A DNA stretch of 64,000 bases from Streptomyces sp. NBC_00154 (GCF_026342835.1 NZ_JAPEMI010000001.1:1246501-1310500), one strand, 5' to 3'. Positions 32,168 through 42,261 are shown, counted from the stretch's first letter. Notes: generated from the letters alone by a model not told the origin. A program made the numbers and translations.

Positions 32168-33128
32168 TCCTCACTCCGTGCCACCGCCCGCGACCCATTC
32201 GGCGCAGGCCCACCACTCCCATAACGAGCGGGAGTTCCGCAGGGGTCGGGAGCCGGACCATTCCATTGAGGTCCTGGGACGACACACTATTCGACTGTCC
32301 GTACGCAGCCGCCGTCCCGGCGCGCGCGTCCGGCACCGAGGCAAATGTCTGCGGCTCCTCCAGCCTCCGCCAGTGGCCGAAGGGCCAGGCGATGACGACG
32401 GCCCGTCCCACGACCTCGTTCTCGGAGACCGTGCCGTGATCGGGCTCGTCCAGATGGAAGCGCGAATCGGCGGAATTCGAGCGATGGTCACCCATTACGA
32501 AGATTCGGCCGGCCGGAACCTTTACCTCGAATTTGAGTGTGGAGGGCGGATTGCCCGGATGCAGATAGGGCTCATCGAGCGGAACACCGTTGACGGTGAC
32601 CTTGCCGTCCTTGTCGCAGCACTTCACGGTGTCGCCGCCGACGGCGACGACACGCTTGATCAGATCCTGTTCGTCGTCGGACGGCAGCAGCCCTATGAAG
32701 GTCAGTCCTTCCTTCACCTGCTTGACGACAACGGGCGGATCCTTCTTGTCGACGTTCTCCTGCCGAAGCCAGCCGCCCGGATCCTTGAAGACGACGACAT
32801 CGCCGCGCCGGGGCTTTGCACCGAACCAGGGCGTCAGCTTGTCGACGAGTACCCGGTCGCCGATCCGGATGGTCTGCTCCATCGATCCGGACGGAATCAC
32901 GAAGGCCTGCACCAGGAAGGTCTTGAGAACGAGCGCGATGAGCAGCGCCACGGTGATCAGGAGGGGTATCTCCTTCACGGCCGACCTGCGCCGCCGCCGT
33001 TTCACCTTGCGGGCCAGCTTGCGCCGCTCCGCCCGGGTCGGCAGCGAGCGTGCGACCGTCGGCCTGCTGCCGGTCGGCAGCGGCGTGCCGGGGTCGGAGG
33101 CGCGGCTGCCGCGCCCGCGGTTACCCAT
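32085..33128 (-). CDS. sipX: Signal peptidase I (SipX position)
   Basis: A 347-residue type I signal peptidase. The N-terminus is long and basic (RKLARKVKRRRRRSAVKEIP), then a membrane segment (LLITVALLIALVLKTFLV), Ser in VIPSGSMEQTI and Lys in LIKRVVAVGGDTV. The catalytic pair is complete. The C-terminal 60 residues are unusual, glycine- and arginine-rich (GFGGRRTIRTRRTRGPGG), and lie in the overlap with sipY, so they may be a read-on tail. The ATG overlaps the sipW stop by a few bases. It is the third of the tandem four counting from sipZ. Confidence 0.83.
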   Translation of the reverse strand: MGNRGRGSRASDPGTPLPTGSRPTVARSLPTRAERRKLARKVKRRRRRSAVKEIPLLITVALLIALVLKTFLVQAFVIPSGSMEQTIRIGDRVLVDKLTPWFGAKPRRGDVVVFKDPGGWLRQENVDKKDPPVVVKQVKEGLTFIGLLPSDDEQDLIKRVVAVGGDTVKCCDKDGKVTVNGVPLDEPYLHPGNPPSTLKFEVKVPAGRIFVMGDHRSNSADSRFHLDEPDHGTVSENEVVGRAVVIAWPFGHWRRLEEPQTFASVPDARAGTAAAYGQSNSVSSQDLNGMVRLPTPAELPLVMGVVGLRRMGRGRWHGVRSGCGGFGGRRTIRTRRTRGPGGASGER

Positions 33129-33888
33129 GGGTCCCGTCCGGTATCCGTACGCCGGCGAAGGCACCGGTGTCCGGCAGCGGGCCCAGCCGGCCCAGCGGCC
33201 AGCCGATCCAGTCCACCCGGCCGATCACCCGGTCGACCGGCACCATGCCGCCGCCGGGCTCGCCCAGATGGTCGCGGGAGTCGCGGGAGTTGCTGCGGTG
33301 GTCGCCCATCATCCACAGCCTGCCGTCGGGGACCACGATGTCGAACGCCGCCCTGGACGGGGCGTCGCCCGGATACAGGTATTCCTCGTCCAGCGGCCGG
33401 CCGTTCACCTCGACCCTGCCCCGCTTGTCGCAGCAGACCACCCGGTCGCCACCCACGCCCACCACCCGCTTCACGAAGTCGGTCTCGGCGGGCTCCGCCA
33501 GCCCCAGGGATGCCGCCACGCCGTGCGCCAGCGCGGTGACGGGGTTCTCCTCGGGCTTCTCCTGTACGAAGGATCCGGTGCCGTCGAAGACCACCACATC
33601 GCCGCGCTGGGGTACGGAGCCGAAACGGTACGCCAGTTTGTTCACAAGCACCCGGTCCCCCACCCGCAGCGTGGACTCCATCGAGCCACTGGGGATCAGG
33701 AAGGGCTGCAGCACATAGGTGCTGAACAGCAGCAGGAAGACCGCGCAGCCGGCGCCGAGCGCGGCTGTCCGCCGCCACGACATCGTGGCGAACCGGTCCG
33801 GGATACGCGAAGAGCGCGACCTCTCCTCCGACCCTGCTTCGGGTGCGGAGGAGCGGTCGCGCTCCGTGGTCTTTGCTTCCGTGTCCAT
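33121..33888 (-). CDS. sipW: Signal peptidase I (SipW position)
   Basis: A 255-residue type I signal peptidase, the first of four tandem copies. A basic N-terminus (RSSRIPDRFATMSWRRTAAL) leads to a membrane segment (GAGCAVFLLLFSTYVLQPFL), the catalytic Ser in LIPSGSMESTLRVGDRV and the Lys in DFVKRVVGVGGDRV. It lies just downstream of rplS on the same strand. In S. lividans the four sip genes show partly distinct roles, with SipY the most important; the present copies probably divide secretory substrates in the same way. Confidence 0.85.
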   Translation of the reverse strand: MDTEAKTTERDRSSAPEAGSEERSRSSRIPDRFATMSWRRTAALGAGCAVFLLLFSTYVLQPFLIPSGSMESTLRVGDRVLVNKLAYRFGSVPQRGDVVVFDGTGSFVQEKPEENPVTALAHGVAASLGLAEPAETDFVKRVVGVGGDRVVCCDKRGRVEVNGRPLDEEYLYPGDAPSRAAFDIVVPDGRLWMMGDHRSNSRDSRDHLGEPGGGMVPVDRVIGRVDWIGWPLGRLGPLPDTGAFAGVRIPDGTHG

Positions 33889-33933
33889 CGCAGCCAGAGC
33901 TTAACCGGCTGTGCTGTGGACCTGGGAGCTAGC

Positions 33934-34284
33934 TCACCTGTCGCGCTTCTCCTTGATCTTCGCGGCCTTGCCGCGCAGCTCACGGAGGAAGTACAGCTTC
34001 GCGCGGCGGACGTCACCGCGGGTGACGAGCTCGATCTTCTCGAAGATCGGGCTGTGCACCGGGAAGGTGCGCTCGACACCGACGCTGAAGGAGACCTTGC
34101 GGACCGTGAAGGTCTCGCTGACGCCAGAGCCCTGGCGGCGGATGACTACGCCCTTGAACTGCTGGATACGGGAGCGGTTGCCCTCGATCACTCGCACGTG
34201 GACGTTGACGGTGTCACCGGGGCGGAACGCCGGGACGTCCGTACGCAGGGAGGCGGCATTGACGCCATCGAGCAGGGAAGCCAT
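33934..34284 (-). CDS. rplS: 50S ribosomal protein L19
   Basis: A 116-residue L19 starting at ATG 34284 ([19 protein letters not shown]). Core motifs are standard: [40 protein letters not shown] and [20 protein letters not shown], ending in [20 protein letters not shown]19 sits at the 30S-50S interface. It is the end of the rpsP-khpA-rimM-trmD-rplS block and directly precedes the signal peptidase genes. The frame extends nine codons upstream to 34311, but the L19 family start is at 34284. Confidence 0.97.
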   Translation of the reverse strand: MASLLDGVNAASLRTDVPAFRPGDTVNVHVRVIEGNRSRIQQFKGVVIRRQGSGVSETFTVRKVSFSVGVERTFPVHSPIFEKIELVTRGDVRRAKLYFLRELRGKAAKIKEKRDR

Positions 34285-34412
34285 GTTGTCTGCTTTCTTC
34301 GCCGATGCCACAGGTCATCGACGGGAGATCGTAAGGAATCAGGGTGCTGATCGCGTCGGGTGGGCGTCGTTCCCCCTGTGGCAGGGGCGCACACCGGACG
34401 TACAGCAGCGGC

Positions 34413-35234
34413 TTATTCTTCCATGCCTTCGGGCCTGCGCCAAAATCGGCCGCCGGGCTCCGGCGACCAGCCGAGGATGGAGAGGATCTCACGGTCCTTC
34501 TTGTCGAAGGCGCTCGCCTCGCAACGCTCGATGAGATCGGGCCGGTTGACCGCGGTACGGCGGAACGCCTCGTCCCGTCGCCAGCGCGCGATCTTCCCGT
34601 GGTGACCGCTGAGCAGGACGTCCGGGATGCCTCTGCCACGCCACTCGGGCGGCTTGGTGAAGACCGGGCCCTCCAGCAGGTTGGCCATGGCGCCGGGTGC
34701 GAAGGAGTCGTCGCGGTGCGACTCGACGTTGCCGAGCACACCGGGCAGCAGCCGGGCCACCGCCTCGGTGATGACCAGCACGGCAGCCTCCCCGCCGGCC
34801 AGCACATAGTCCCCGATGGAGACCTCGACGACCGGTATGCGGGTGGCGTACTCGTCCATCACCCGGCGGTCGATGCCCTCGTAGCGGGCCGGGGTGAAGA
34901 TCAGCCACGGCCGCTCGGAGAGCTCCACAGCGAGCTCCTGGGTGAAGGGACGGCCGCTGGGTGTGGGTACCACGAGCACCGGGGAGTGCGCCCCGGCCTC
35001 GTACCCGTCCGCCAGGGTCTCGTCCAGAGCGTCACCCCACGGCCCGGTCTTCATCACCATGCCGGGACCGCCGCCGTACGGCGTGTCGTCGACCGTGTTG
35101 TGCCGGTCGTACGTCCAGTCCCGGAGATCGTGCACGTGCACATCGAGGCGGCCCCGGGCGCGGGCCTTGCCGACGAGCGAGACGTTCAGCGGTTCCAGGT
35201 ACTCGGGGAAGATCGTGACGACGTCGAGCCGCAT
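34413..35234 (-). CDS. trmD: tRNA (guanine-N1)-methyltransferase TrmD
   Basis: A 273-residue SPOUT-class methyltransferase making m1G37 in tRNAs to prevent frameshifting. Typical motifs: [20 protein letters not shown] at the start, DDTPYGGGPGMVMKTGPWGD, RYEGIDRRVMDEY and the AdoMet trefoil knot SIGDYVLAGGEAAVLVITEA. The ATG overlaps the rimM stop as TGATG, so the two are translated together. It is followed by rplS after a 128-bp gap. No residue is odd. Confidence 0.97.
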   Translation of the reverse strand: MRLDVVTIFPEYLEPLNVSLVGKARARGRLDVHVHDLRDWTYDRHNTVDDTPYGGGPGMVMKTGPWGDALDETLADGYEAGAHSPVLVVPTPSGRPFTQELAVELSERPWLIFTPARYEGIDRRVMDEYATRIPVVEVSIGDYVLAGGEAAVLVITEAVARLLPGVLGNVESHRDDSFAPGAMANLLEGPVFTKPPEWRGRGIPDVLLSGHHGKIARWRRDEAFRRTAVNRPDLIERCEASAFDKKDREILSILGWSPEPGGRFWRRPEGMEE

Positions 35235-35803
35235 CAGGCGTCGTTCCCCGGCTCGGAGGCCTCTTCGTCCCGCGAGGAGACGATCACGGCCTGGCTGTCG
35301 TCGATCAGGCCGGGCGGCGGGGTGATGACCGCGCGCTGCTCCTCCAGATCGATCTCGGTGACGATCTCCTCGACGAACGGGATCATCACCTCGCTGCCGT
35401 CCGGGCGCTCCACGATGAAGAGGTCCTGGGACGGCAGATGCGAGATCTCGGTGATCCGGCCGATCTCGGTGCCGTCGGCGAGGACCACATCGAGGTCGAT
35501 GAGCTGGTGGTCGTAGAACTCCTCGGGGTCCTCTGGGAGCTCCGCCGGGTCGACGTCGGCGATCAGCAGGGTGTTCCGGAGGGCCTCGGCCGCCGTACGG
35601 TCGCGTACGCCCTCGAAACGCAGCAGCAGCCTGCCGCTGTGCACCCGTCCGGTCTCGATGGTCAGCGGCCCGTTCGCTGCCGGTTCGGTGGCCAGGCGGG
35701 CCCCGGGGCCGAGCCTCAGCTCCGGCTCGTCCGTACGCACCTCGACGGTGACCTCGCCCTTGATGCCGTGGGCGCGGCCGATCCGCGCAACTACCAGCTG
35801 CAC
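35234..35803 (-). CDS. rimM: Ribosome maturation factor RimM
   Basis: A 189-residue factor for 30S assembly that binds S19. The RimM N-terminal domain ([20 protein letters not shown]) and PRC-barrel ([20 protein letters not shown], then [20 protein letters not shown]) are clear. The GTG start has AGGAGAGAC upstream. It lies between khpA, behind a terminator-like hairpin, and trmD, with overlapping stop and start. The last 25 residues are polar and not conserved. Confidence 0.96.
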   Translation of the reverse strand: MQLVVARIGRAHGIKGEVTVEVRTDEPELRLGPGARLATEPAANGPLTIETGRVHSGRLLLRFEGVRDRTAAEALRNTLLIADVDPAELPEDPEEFYDHQLIDLDVVLADGTEIGRITEISHLPSQDLFIVERPDGSEVMIPFVEEIVTEIDLEEQRAVITPPPGLIDDSQAVIVSSRDEEASEPGNDA

Positions 35804-35828
35804 CTTGTGTCTCTCCTGTCATACGACG

Positions 35829-35865
35829 ACGGGCCGGGGCGGGCGCATGGCCCTCCCCGGCCCGT
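35829..35865 (-). terminator. Hairpin between khpA and rimM
   Basis: Perfect 11-bp inverted repeat ACGGGCCGGGG (35829-35839) and CCCCGGCCCGT (35855-35865). It likely attenuates transcription between rpsP-khpA and rimM-trmD. Confidence 0.75.
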
Positions 35866-35882
35866 GCCGGTGTTCAACTCTG

Positions 35883-36122
35883 TCAGCGAACCTGGTCCAC
35901 GTCGACGAGGTCGACGCGGATGCCACGGCCGCCGATGGCGCCCACGACGGTTCGCAGCGCGCGTGCGGTGCGGCCGTTGCGGCCGATCACCTTGCCGAGG
36001 TCATCGGGATGGACCCGGACCTCGAGCACACGACCACGGCGCAGGTTGCGCGAGGCGACCTGCACATCGTCGGGGTTGTCGACGATGCCCTTCACGAGGT
36101 GCTCGAGAGCCTCCTCGAGCAT
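35883..36122 (-). CDS. khpA: KH-domain RNA-binding protein KhpA
   Basis: A 79-residue single KH-domain protein of the KhpA (YlqC) family: MLEEALEHLVKGIVDNPDDV, then the GxxG RNA-binding loop in DLGKVIGRNGRTARALRTVV. It starts two bases after the rpsP stop, so the two are coupled. KhpA binds RNA and in other bacteria works with KhpB on small RNAs and division. Role in Streptomyces is not shown here. The location is the conserved rpsP-khpA-rimM order. Confidence 0.93.
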   Translation of the reverse strand: MLEEALEHLVKGIVDNPDDVQVASRNLRRGRVLEVRVHPDDLGKVIGRNGRTARALRTVVGAIGGRGIRVDLVDVDQVR

Positions 36123-36124
36123 AC

Positions 36125-36568
36125 TCAGGCCTCGGTCGACTCGGCGGGCGCGGCAGCGTCAGCCGCCTCGTCCGCCTTCTTGTCGACCTTCTTCGCCTTC
36201 TGCGTGATGGCCTCGCCCTTGGACTCCTCGCCGGTGTCCTTGGCCAGGGCCTCGAACAGGGCGCGCTTGTCGGCCTTGGGCTCCGGCTGCAGCAGCGGCG
36301 CGGGGGCGGGGAGACCCTTGTGGGCCTGCCAGTCACCGGTGAGCTTCAGGATCGCGAGAACCGGCTCGGTCGGCTGGGCGCCGACGGACAGCCAGTACTG
36401 CGCGCGCTCCGAGTTGACCTCGATGCGCGAGGGGTTCTGCACCGGGTGGTACAGGCCGATCTCCTCGATGGCCCGGCCGTCACGGCGGGTACGGGAGTCG
36501 GCGACGACGATGCGGTAGTGAGGCGAACGGATCTTGCCCAGACGCTTCAGCTTGATCTTGACTGCCAC
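36125..36568 (-). CDS. rpsP: 30S ribosomal protein S16
   Basis: A 147-residue S16. The core 80 residues are standard ([20 protein letters not shown], then [20 protein letters not shown]). The C-terminal 60 residues are an Ala/Lys/Glu-rich tail ([20 protein letters not shown]) typical of actinobacteria. The start is GTG 36568 with AGGAGAC upstream. It heads the rpsP-khpA-rimM-trmD-rplS block. Confidence 0.97.
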   Translation of the reverse strand: MAVKIKLKRLGKIRSPHYRIVVADSRTRRDGRAIEEIGLYHPVQNPSRIEVNSERAQYWLSVGAQPTEPVLAILKLTGDWQAHKGLPAPAPLLQPEPKADKRALFEALAKDTGEESKGEAITQKAKKVDKKADEAADAAAPAESTEA

Positions 36569-36725
36569 GGAAGTGGTGTCTCCTGGTCTATGACGTGGTT
36601 GGGCACAACGAAGATGCCACGTGGGGTTGCGGTACTCGGGTGCCCGATGGACGCGTCAGCCGGAGGCGAGAGGGTTCCTGTGCGGCTGTCGAGTACAGCT
36701 AGCCATTGTGCCACACCACATCGGG

Positions 36726-37319
36726 TCACCCCACCGCGACCGCCGCTTCCGGGATGCGGAAGGGCTTTCCGCAGCCACCGCAGACGATCGGCGCCTGGGC
36801 GAGGACCGACGGAACGACCCGGACGTTGCGTCCGCAGTCGCAGACGGCCTTGACGCGCACGCCGCCTCCGGAGGAGCCGTGCCGGGCGGCCGGCCCGCGG
36901 AAGGAGCGTTTGGTGTCGGCGGCGGTGGCGACCGTGTGCGCCTTGAGGGCGCGTTGCAGTCGCTCCATCGTCGGGCGGTAACGGCGCTTGGCCTCGGGGT
37001 TGAGCGTGACCAGCGAGAAGCCACTGCTGGGGTGGGGCTCCTCGGCATGGTCGAGACCCAACTCCTCGGCGATCGCGAGGAATCGTCTGTTGTGGTAGCG
37101 GCCGGCGCGGGAGGTGTCACGGACACCTCGGGCGGCGGCGATGCCATGGACTGCCTCATGCAGCAGTCGCTCGAAGGAGAGCTCGGCGCCACAGGCGGAC
37201 GAGGACTCTCCGATCAGGGACTCGGGCGCGGCAAGATCGGGCAGCTCGGAGTGGTACCGCTGAATGTCGGCCCACGCCTGCGCCAGCTCTGCGGCAAGTA
37301 CAGGTGGTGTCGTGCTCAC
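36726..37319 (-). CDS. SprT-like putative metallopeptidase domain protein
   Basis: A 197-residue protein from GTG 37319, or 224 residues if read from 37400. It has an HExxH zinc site, LLHEAVHGIAAARGVRD (about residues 55-70), followed by GRYHNRRFLAIAEELG, where further ligands lie in SprT-like enzymes. The C-terminal CDCGRNVRVV and CGGCGKPF are two CxxC-type pairs forming a probable zinc ribbon. This resembles SprT/WSS1-type DNA-repair proteases, but target and role are unknown. It lies between rpsP and proS on the minus strand. Confidence 0.75.
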   Translation of the reverse strand: MSTTPPVLAAELAQAWADIQRYHSELPDLAAPESLIGESSSACGAELSFERLLHEAVHGIAAARGVRDTSRAGRYHNRRFLAIAEELGLDHAEEPHPSSGFSLVTLNPEAKRRYRPTMERLQRALKAHTVATAADTKRSFRGPAARHGSSGGGVRVKAVCDCGRNVRVVPSVLAQAPIVCGGCGKPFRIPEAAVAVG

Positions 37320-37560
37320 GTCGTGACAACGAGCCTGAGTGCCCCGGTGTTCCGATTCCGGGCCATCCCAAATATTTTGCACGTACCAGTCAGTTGCCAT
37401 TCATGCGTCCTGACGAGGACAGGTGCGCTGATCTGCGGAGAACTCTCACAGCTCGCACGAAGCCGGTACGTAGTGACGCGTACGCCGTGACGCGTACGCC
37501 CCGGCGCGTGGACAGCGCCTGCGCGCCGGTTCCGGACGGTTCCGGGGACACCGTCGGGCG

Positions 37561-38976
37561 TCAGTAGGCGCGGGCCACGACGGCGACAGTACCCGGGGCG
37601 TCGTCGGACTGCGGAACCGACCCGTCCTCGGCCACCAGACACCGTACCGAGGCGCCCTGCTCCCCGAGCCGGGCCTCCCCTGCCGGGCCGAGGACGTCCC
37701 ACGGAATGCAGGCCCAGCCGCCCGCGGCCGCTGCTTCTGCGGCCTCCTCGACGGTGGCCACCTCGCTGGTGCGGGAGGCGCGGCGGGCCCGGGACTCCCG
37801 CAGCAGGGTCGCCTGGTCCTCCTCCAGGACGGCCGGCAGCAGGGCTGCCAGCGCCTCGATCGGGACCGGTTCCTTTCCGCCGGGGATGCGGCGGGCCAGC
37901 ATCGCCGTGCCGTTCTCCAGATCGCGCGGGCCGACCTCGATCCGTACGGGTACGCCCTTCAGCTCCCAGTCGACCGCGCGCCGGCCGAACGGGGTGTCCG
38001 TGCGGTCGTCGACGTGGACCCTGATCCCGGCGGCGCGCAGCCGGTCGCCGATGGAGCGGACCGCGGTGAGTACCGCCTCGTCCTCCTTGATCGCGAGGAC
38101 GACCGCCTGGACGGCGGCCAGCCGCGGCGGGACGCGGAGCCCCTGGTCGTCGCCGTGCGACATGATCAGGCCGCCGACCATCCGGGTCGAGGTGCCCCAG
38201 GAGGTCTGCCAGACCAGCTCCTGCCTGCCCTCCTTCGACAGGTACTCGGTGTGGAAGGCCTTGGCGAAATTGGTGCCGAGCTCATGGCTCGTACCCATCT
38301 GCAAGGCCTTGCCGTCGCCCATCATCGCTTCGAGGGTGAGCGTGTTGACGGCGCCCGCGAACCGCTCGCTCGGGGTCTTGCGGCCGAGCACCACATCGAT
38401 GCCGAGGACCTCGGTCATGAAGTCCGCGTAGACGTCCCGGTGGATGCGGGCGGCGTACTCCCGGGCGTCCTCGAACGTGGCGTGGGCGGTGTGGCCCTCC
38501 TGCCAGAGGAACTCCGTCGTACGGAGAAAGACCCGCGGGCGCATCTCCCAGCGGACGACGTTGGCCCACTGGTTGATCAGGAGGGGCAGATCCCGGTAGC
38601 TCTGGACCCATTTCGAGAAGTACTCATTGATGATCGTTTCGGACGTCGGCCGCACCACCACGGGCTCTTCGAGGTCCTTGCCACCGCCGTGGGTGACGAT
38701 GGCGAGCTCGGGTGCGAAGCCCTCGACGTGCTCCGCTTCGCGTGTCAGGTAAGACTGGGGGATGAAGAGTGGGAAGTAGGCGTTCTGGGCGCCCGCATCC
38801 TTGATGCGGGCATCCATCTCCTGCTGCATCCGCTCCCACAGGCCGTATCCGTACGGTCGGATGACCATGGTGCCGCGCACCGGACCGTTGTCCGCGAGTT
38901 CGGCCTTGTTGATCAGATCCTGGTACCAGCGGGGAAAGTCCTCGGCCTGGGGTGTGAGAACGGGTGCCTTTGCCAT
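37561..38976 (-). CDS. proS: Prolyl-tRNA synthetase (short eukaryote/archaeal-like type)
   Basis: A 471-residue class II aminoacyl-tRNA synthetase of the short ProS type found in Streptomyces. Motif 1 region: RGTMVIRPYGYGLWERMQQE. Motif 2: FLRTTEFLWQEGHTAH. Motif 3 and the anticodon-binding domain follow (TSWGTSTRMVGGLIMSHGDD, then VRIEVGPRDLENG). The start is ATG 38976 giving AKAPVLTPQAEDFPRWYQDL. A much longer open frame continues upstream to 42258 but only reflects G+C bias opposite ftsH. The gene is divergent from the methyltransferase at 39223. Confidence 0.95.
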   Translation of the reverse strand: MAKAPVLTPQAEDFPRWYQDLINKAELADNGPVRGTMVIRPYGYGLWERMQQEMDARIKDAGAQNAYFPLFIPQSYLTREAEHVEGFAPELAIVTHGGGKDLEEPVVVRPTSETIINEYFSKWVQSYRDLPLLINQWANVVRWEMRPRVFLRTTEFLWQEGHTAHATFEDAREYAARIHRDVYADFMTEVLGIDVVLGRKTPSERFAGAVNTLTLEAMMGDGKALQMGTSHELGTNFAKAFHTEYLSKEGRQELVWQTSWGTSTRMVGGLIMSHGDDQGLRVPPRLAAVQAVVLAIKEDEAVLTAVRSIGDRLRAAGIRVHVDDRTDTPFGRRAVDWELKGVPVRIEVGPRDLENGTAMLARRIPGGKEPVPIEALAALLPAVLEEDQATLLRESRARRASRTSEVATVEEAAEAAAAGGWACIPWDVLGPAGEARLGEQGASVRCLVAEDGSVPQSDDAPGTVAVVARAY

Positions 38977-39222
38977 GGCGCGCATCGTACGGCGACATCT
39001 CGCTCCGCACGGAGTGACGGGACCGGCCTTCGTGGCCGGTATCCGGGGGCGCACGACGTGTCCCCCGGGGCGCACGACCGTAGCGCGCAACCATTGCCCT
39101 CCGACCCCTGGACGAAGCCGCGGATGCGGAGTTCTCTGACTTACGGGGGAGTGCGGGCGCGCAGACACACGGGGGCCGTCCACTCGGGTACAACCGATTT
39201 CTCGGCGGATTGGGGCGCTTTC

Positions 39223-40083
39223 ATGACACCAACGCTCGTCCGGCACCACAGGCAGGCGGATGCATCCGCCCCGGTGGACCCCGGAACCCGTGCCCGCGAC
39301 TGGGCCGAGATCCAGGAGCGCATGCTCGCACCGCTGTACGAAGCGGTGTACGAGCGGCTCGAAATCGGAGCCGGTACGCGGATGCTCTCCCTCGGCTGCG
39401 GCTCCGGGCTCGCGCTGCTGATGGCCGCCGCCCGTGCGGCGCACGTCACCGGCGTCGACACCGACCGTGAACGTCTTGCTCTGGCCCGCGAACGGCTGCT
39501 GCCCGATCCCGGACCCGAGCGGGCCGGGGACGGCCTGCCGGTGCTCCTCGACGGTGATCCGTCCGTCGCCGCCCGGCCCGAAGGCCCCCCGTACAACCTG
39601 CTCACCGTGTTCACCCCGATCGGTTGCTCGGCGGGCGACTCCGAAGGGCTGAAGCCGGAGCTGGAGACCGCTGTTCCGCTGGTCGCGCGGGGCAGCTCGG
39701 TGGTACTGACCGGATGGGGTCCGCCCGAGCGATGTGCCACTGCGGCGGTGCTGCGGGTGGCGACGCGGCTCGGTGACGAGGTGCGTGCGCCCCGCGCGGG
39801 AGGCTGGCGCCCGGCGCGCCGGGACGATCTGGAGGAGGTCGCGTTCCGGGTCGGGCTCAATCCGAACGGCTCGGGGCGGGTGGCATGCCCGTTCGGGTAC
39901 GCGGACATGGACAGCGCGGTGCGCGGGCTGCTGTCGACCCGGCTGTTCGACGCGGCGGTACGGGCGACGGACCGGTCCCAGGTGGAGAAGGAGGTCGCGG
40001 AGGCACTGCATCCGCACCGGCGCCGGGACGGCACGGTCTGGATGCCGAATGTCTTCCGCTATCTCGTCTGCACCACTCCTTAG
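39223..40083 (+). CDS. Class I SAM-dependent methyltransferase-like protein
   Basis: A 286-residue protein with the AdoMet-binding glycine motif LSLGCGSGLALLMAAARAA (motif I, about residues 52-70) and an acidic loop VTGVDTDRERLALARERLL that would hold the ribose. Motifs II/III are weak, so the substrate is unknown. The ATG lies within a run with few ribosome signals, but the protein-like codon use begins here. It is transcribed away from proS across a 246-bp gap and converges with ftsH. In Streptomyces such genes next to proS are conserved but unassigned. Confidence 0.75.
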   Translation: MTPTLVRHHRQADASAPVDPGTRARDWAEIQERMLAPLYEAVYERLEIGAGTRMLSLGCGSGLALLMAAARAAHVTGVDTDRERLALARERLLPDPGPERAGDGLPVLLDGDPSVAARPEGPPYNLLTVFTPIGCSAGDSEGLKPELETAVPLVARGSSVVLTGWGPPERCATAAVLRVATRLGDEVRAPRAGGWRPARRDDLEEVAFRVGLNPNGSGRVACPFGYADMDSAVRGLLSTRLFDAAVRATDRSQVEKEVAEALHPHRRRDGTVWMPNVFRYLVCTTP

Positions 40084-40148
40084 AAGGGCGCTCCACACAC
40101 CGGAAGGGTGTTCCGCAGAAGGGCGTTCCGTGCCCGGCCGGGCGGCTC

Positions 40149-42062
40149 TCAGTGCTTGGCCAGGCGCGCGACGCCCGCCGCCCGGTAGGCCGCCTCCTCG
40201 TCCAGCGTCTCGTTCTGCAGCAGCGCGGACGCCAGCGCATCCAGCTTCTCCCGGTGCTCGCGCAGCAGCTGCTGCGCCTCGATGTAGCACTCGTCGACGA
40301 TGCGCCGCATCTCGTGGTCCACCACGTCCAGCGTGGCGGGCGCCGCCGAGAGTCCGTACGCCTGCTGGGCGTCGCCCGGGATCGCCGTCAGCCTGCCGAC
40401 CCTTTCGCTCATCCCCCAGCGCCCGACCATTCCACGCGCCAGGCTGGTGACCTGTTCCAGGTCGCTCTCCGAGCCCGTGGTGACCACTCCGTAGACCAGC
40501 TGTTCCGCGGCCATGCCACCGAGGGCGCCGATGATGCGGCCGCGCAGATAGTCCTCGGTGTACGCGTACTTGTCGGCCTCCGGCGTCGAGAGGGTGACGC
40601 CGAGAGCCCGGCCGCGCGGCACGATGGTGACCTTGCGGACCGGATCGGCGCCGGGCTGGAGCATCCCGAGGAGGGCGTGGCCGCTCTCGTGGTACGCGGT
40701 CCTGCGGCGCTCCTCCTCCGGCATGACCAGCGGTCGTTCGGCTCCGAGCTGGACCTTCTCCAGGGCGTCCGACAGGTCGGCCTGGTTGACCTCGGACTTC
40801 TTGCGCTTGACGGCGAGCAGGGCGGCCTCGTTGGCGAGGTTGGCGAGGTCCGCACCGGTCATGCCGGGGGTCGTGCGGGCCACCTGGCCGAGGCTCACAT
40901 CCTCGGAGAGCGGGATCTGCCGGGTGTGGATCTTCAAGATCGCCTCCCGGCCGCCCCGGTCCGGTGGACTCACCTGGACGATCCGGTCGAAGCGGCCGGG
41001 CCTGGTGAGCGCCGGGTCGAGGACATCGGCCCGGTTGGTCGCGGCGAGGACGACGACGCCTTCCGATCCGGAGAAGCCGTCCATCTCGGTGAGGATCTGG
41101 TTCAGCGTCTGTTCGCGCTCGTCGTGGCCGCCCATGCCGGAGCCGCCGCCGCGGGCCCGGCCGATGGTGTCGATCTCGTCGATGAAGACGATGGCGGGGG
41201 CAACCTTGCGGGCCTCGGCGAAGAGTTCCCGTACCCGGCTCGCGCCGACGCCGACGATCATCTCGATGAACTCGGAGGCGGAGGCGGAGAAGAACGGCAC
41301 CCCGGCCTCGCCCGCGACGGCCCGTGCGAGCAGCGTCTTGCCGGTGCCGGGCGGGCCCGCGAGCAGCACTCCCCCGGGCATCCGGGCGCCCATCTTCCGG
41401 TACTCCTGCGGGTTCTTCAGGAAGTCGACGACATCGTTGAGTTCGCCCTCGACCTCGTCGATCCCGGCCACGTCCTCGAAAGTGGTGCGCTTGGCGCCCT
41501 CCAGTTCGACCGGTCTGGGCGGGGCCTTGCGCCCCAGTGCGCCGACGCCGCCGAGCCCGCCGGACATCCTGCGGGCGATGAAGACCCAGAGCAGGACGAG
41601 CAGCAGGATCGGGGCCAGGGAGATCAGCAGATTGGCGAGGAAGCTGCGCTGCTGGACGACCGGTTCCGCGGTGACGGTGACATCGTCCTTGATCAGCTCG
41701 GCCCAGAGGGTGTCGTCGGTGAAGGCGGGCCGCTGGGTGACGAACTTGGTGTACGTCTTGTCGCTGCCGGGGACCTTCGCCTCCTTCCTCAGCTGCCCCT
41801 GGATGGCGTCGCCCTTGGAGTAGATCTTGGAGACGTTGCCCGCCGTGACCTGCTTGGTGAACTCCGTGTAGGCGATGGTCGGCTCGTTCCTGCCGTTGAA
41901 GAAGGAGAGCACCAGGTTGGTGATCAGATAGACGGCCAGCGCGGTCAGCAGCAGTCCGCCCCAGCCGCCAGGCATCTTCCGACGCGGCGGAGGGGGCGGT
42001 GGGGCGCCCTCGGAGCGCCACGGCTGGTCGGTCCGATCGCGTGGCGGTACAGGACTGGTCAC
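40149..42062 (-). CDS. ftsH: FtsH-family membrane AAA+ zinc protease
   Basis: A 637-residue ATP-dependent membrane protease. Two membrane segments lie at about residues 30-50 ([20 protein letters not shown]) and 145-165 ([19 protein letters not shown]). The AAA+ domain has Walker A GPPGTGKT and Walker [12 protein letters not shown], plus an SRH region. The zinc site HESGH lies in [12 protein letters not shown]. The protease tail is shorter than in many FtsH. Streptomyces usually have more than one FtsH; which paralogue this is cannot be told. The GTG start makes a proline-rich cytoplasmic tail. Confidence 0.93.
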   Translation of the reverse strand: MTSPVPPRDRTDQPWRSEGAPPPPPPRRKMPGGWGGLLLTALAVYLITNLVLSFFNGRNEPTIAYTEFTKQVTAGNVSKIYSKGDAIQGQLRKEAKVPGSDKTYTKFVTQRPAFTDDTLWAELIKDDVTVTAEPVVQQRSFLANLLISLAPILLLVLLWVFIARRMSGGLGGVGALGRKAPPRPVELEGAKRTTFEDVAGIDEVEGELNDVVDFLKNPQEYRKMGARMPGGVLLAGPPGTGKTLLARAVAGEAGVPFFSASASEFIEMIVGVGASRVRELFAEARKVAPAIVFIDEIDTIGRARGGGSGMGGHDEREQTLNQILTEMDGFSGSEGVVVLAATNRADVLDPALTRPGRFDRIVQVSPPDRGGREAILKIHTRQIPLSEDVSLGQVARTTPGMTGADLANLANEAALLAVKRKKSEVNQADLSDALEKVQLGAERPLVMPEEERRRTAYHESGHALLGMLQPGADPVRKVTIVPRGRALGVTLSTPEADKYAYTEDYLRGRIIGALGGMAAEQLVYGVVTTGSESDLEQVTSLARGMVGRWGMSERVGRLTAIPGDAQQAYGLSAAPATLDVVDHEMRRIVDECYIEAQQLLREHREKLDALASALLQNETLDEEAAYRAAGVARLAKH

Positions 42063-42261
42063 GCGCGCTCCTCTGCCGACGACCTTGAGGCGACATTAAG
42101 CACCAGAGCCTCCGGGGGCCCGTCCGGTGGGCCCATGGGGGGACATCGGCGCGCGGACGCGTGAAGCCCGGGCAATATCCAGAACCCTGTTCGGGGCCGG
42201 CCGACGGGACGACGCTGCGGCCGGGGCGGCACACGGCCCGAGCAGGCGGGGCGCACACGAA

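Noticed and set aside
37561..42258. A 1565-codon open frame on the minus strand
   Set aside because: Only 37561-38976 is prolyl-tRNA synthetase. The rest is an Arg/Gly/Pro-rich translation that covers the methyltransferase and ftsH regions and reflects G+C bias.
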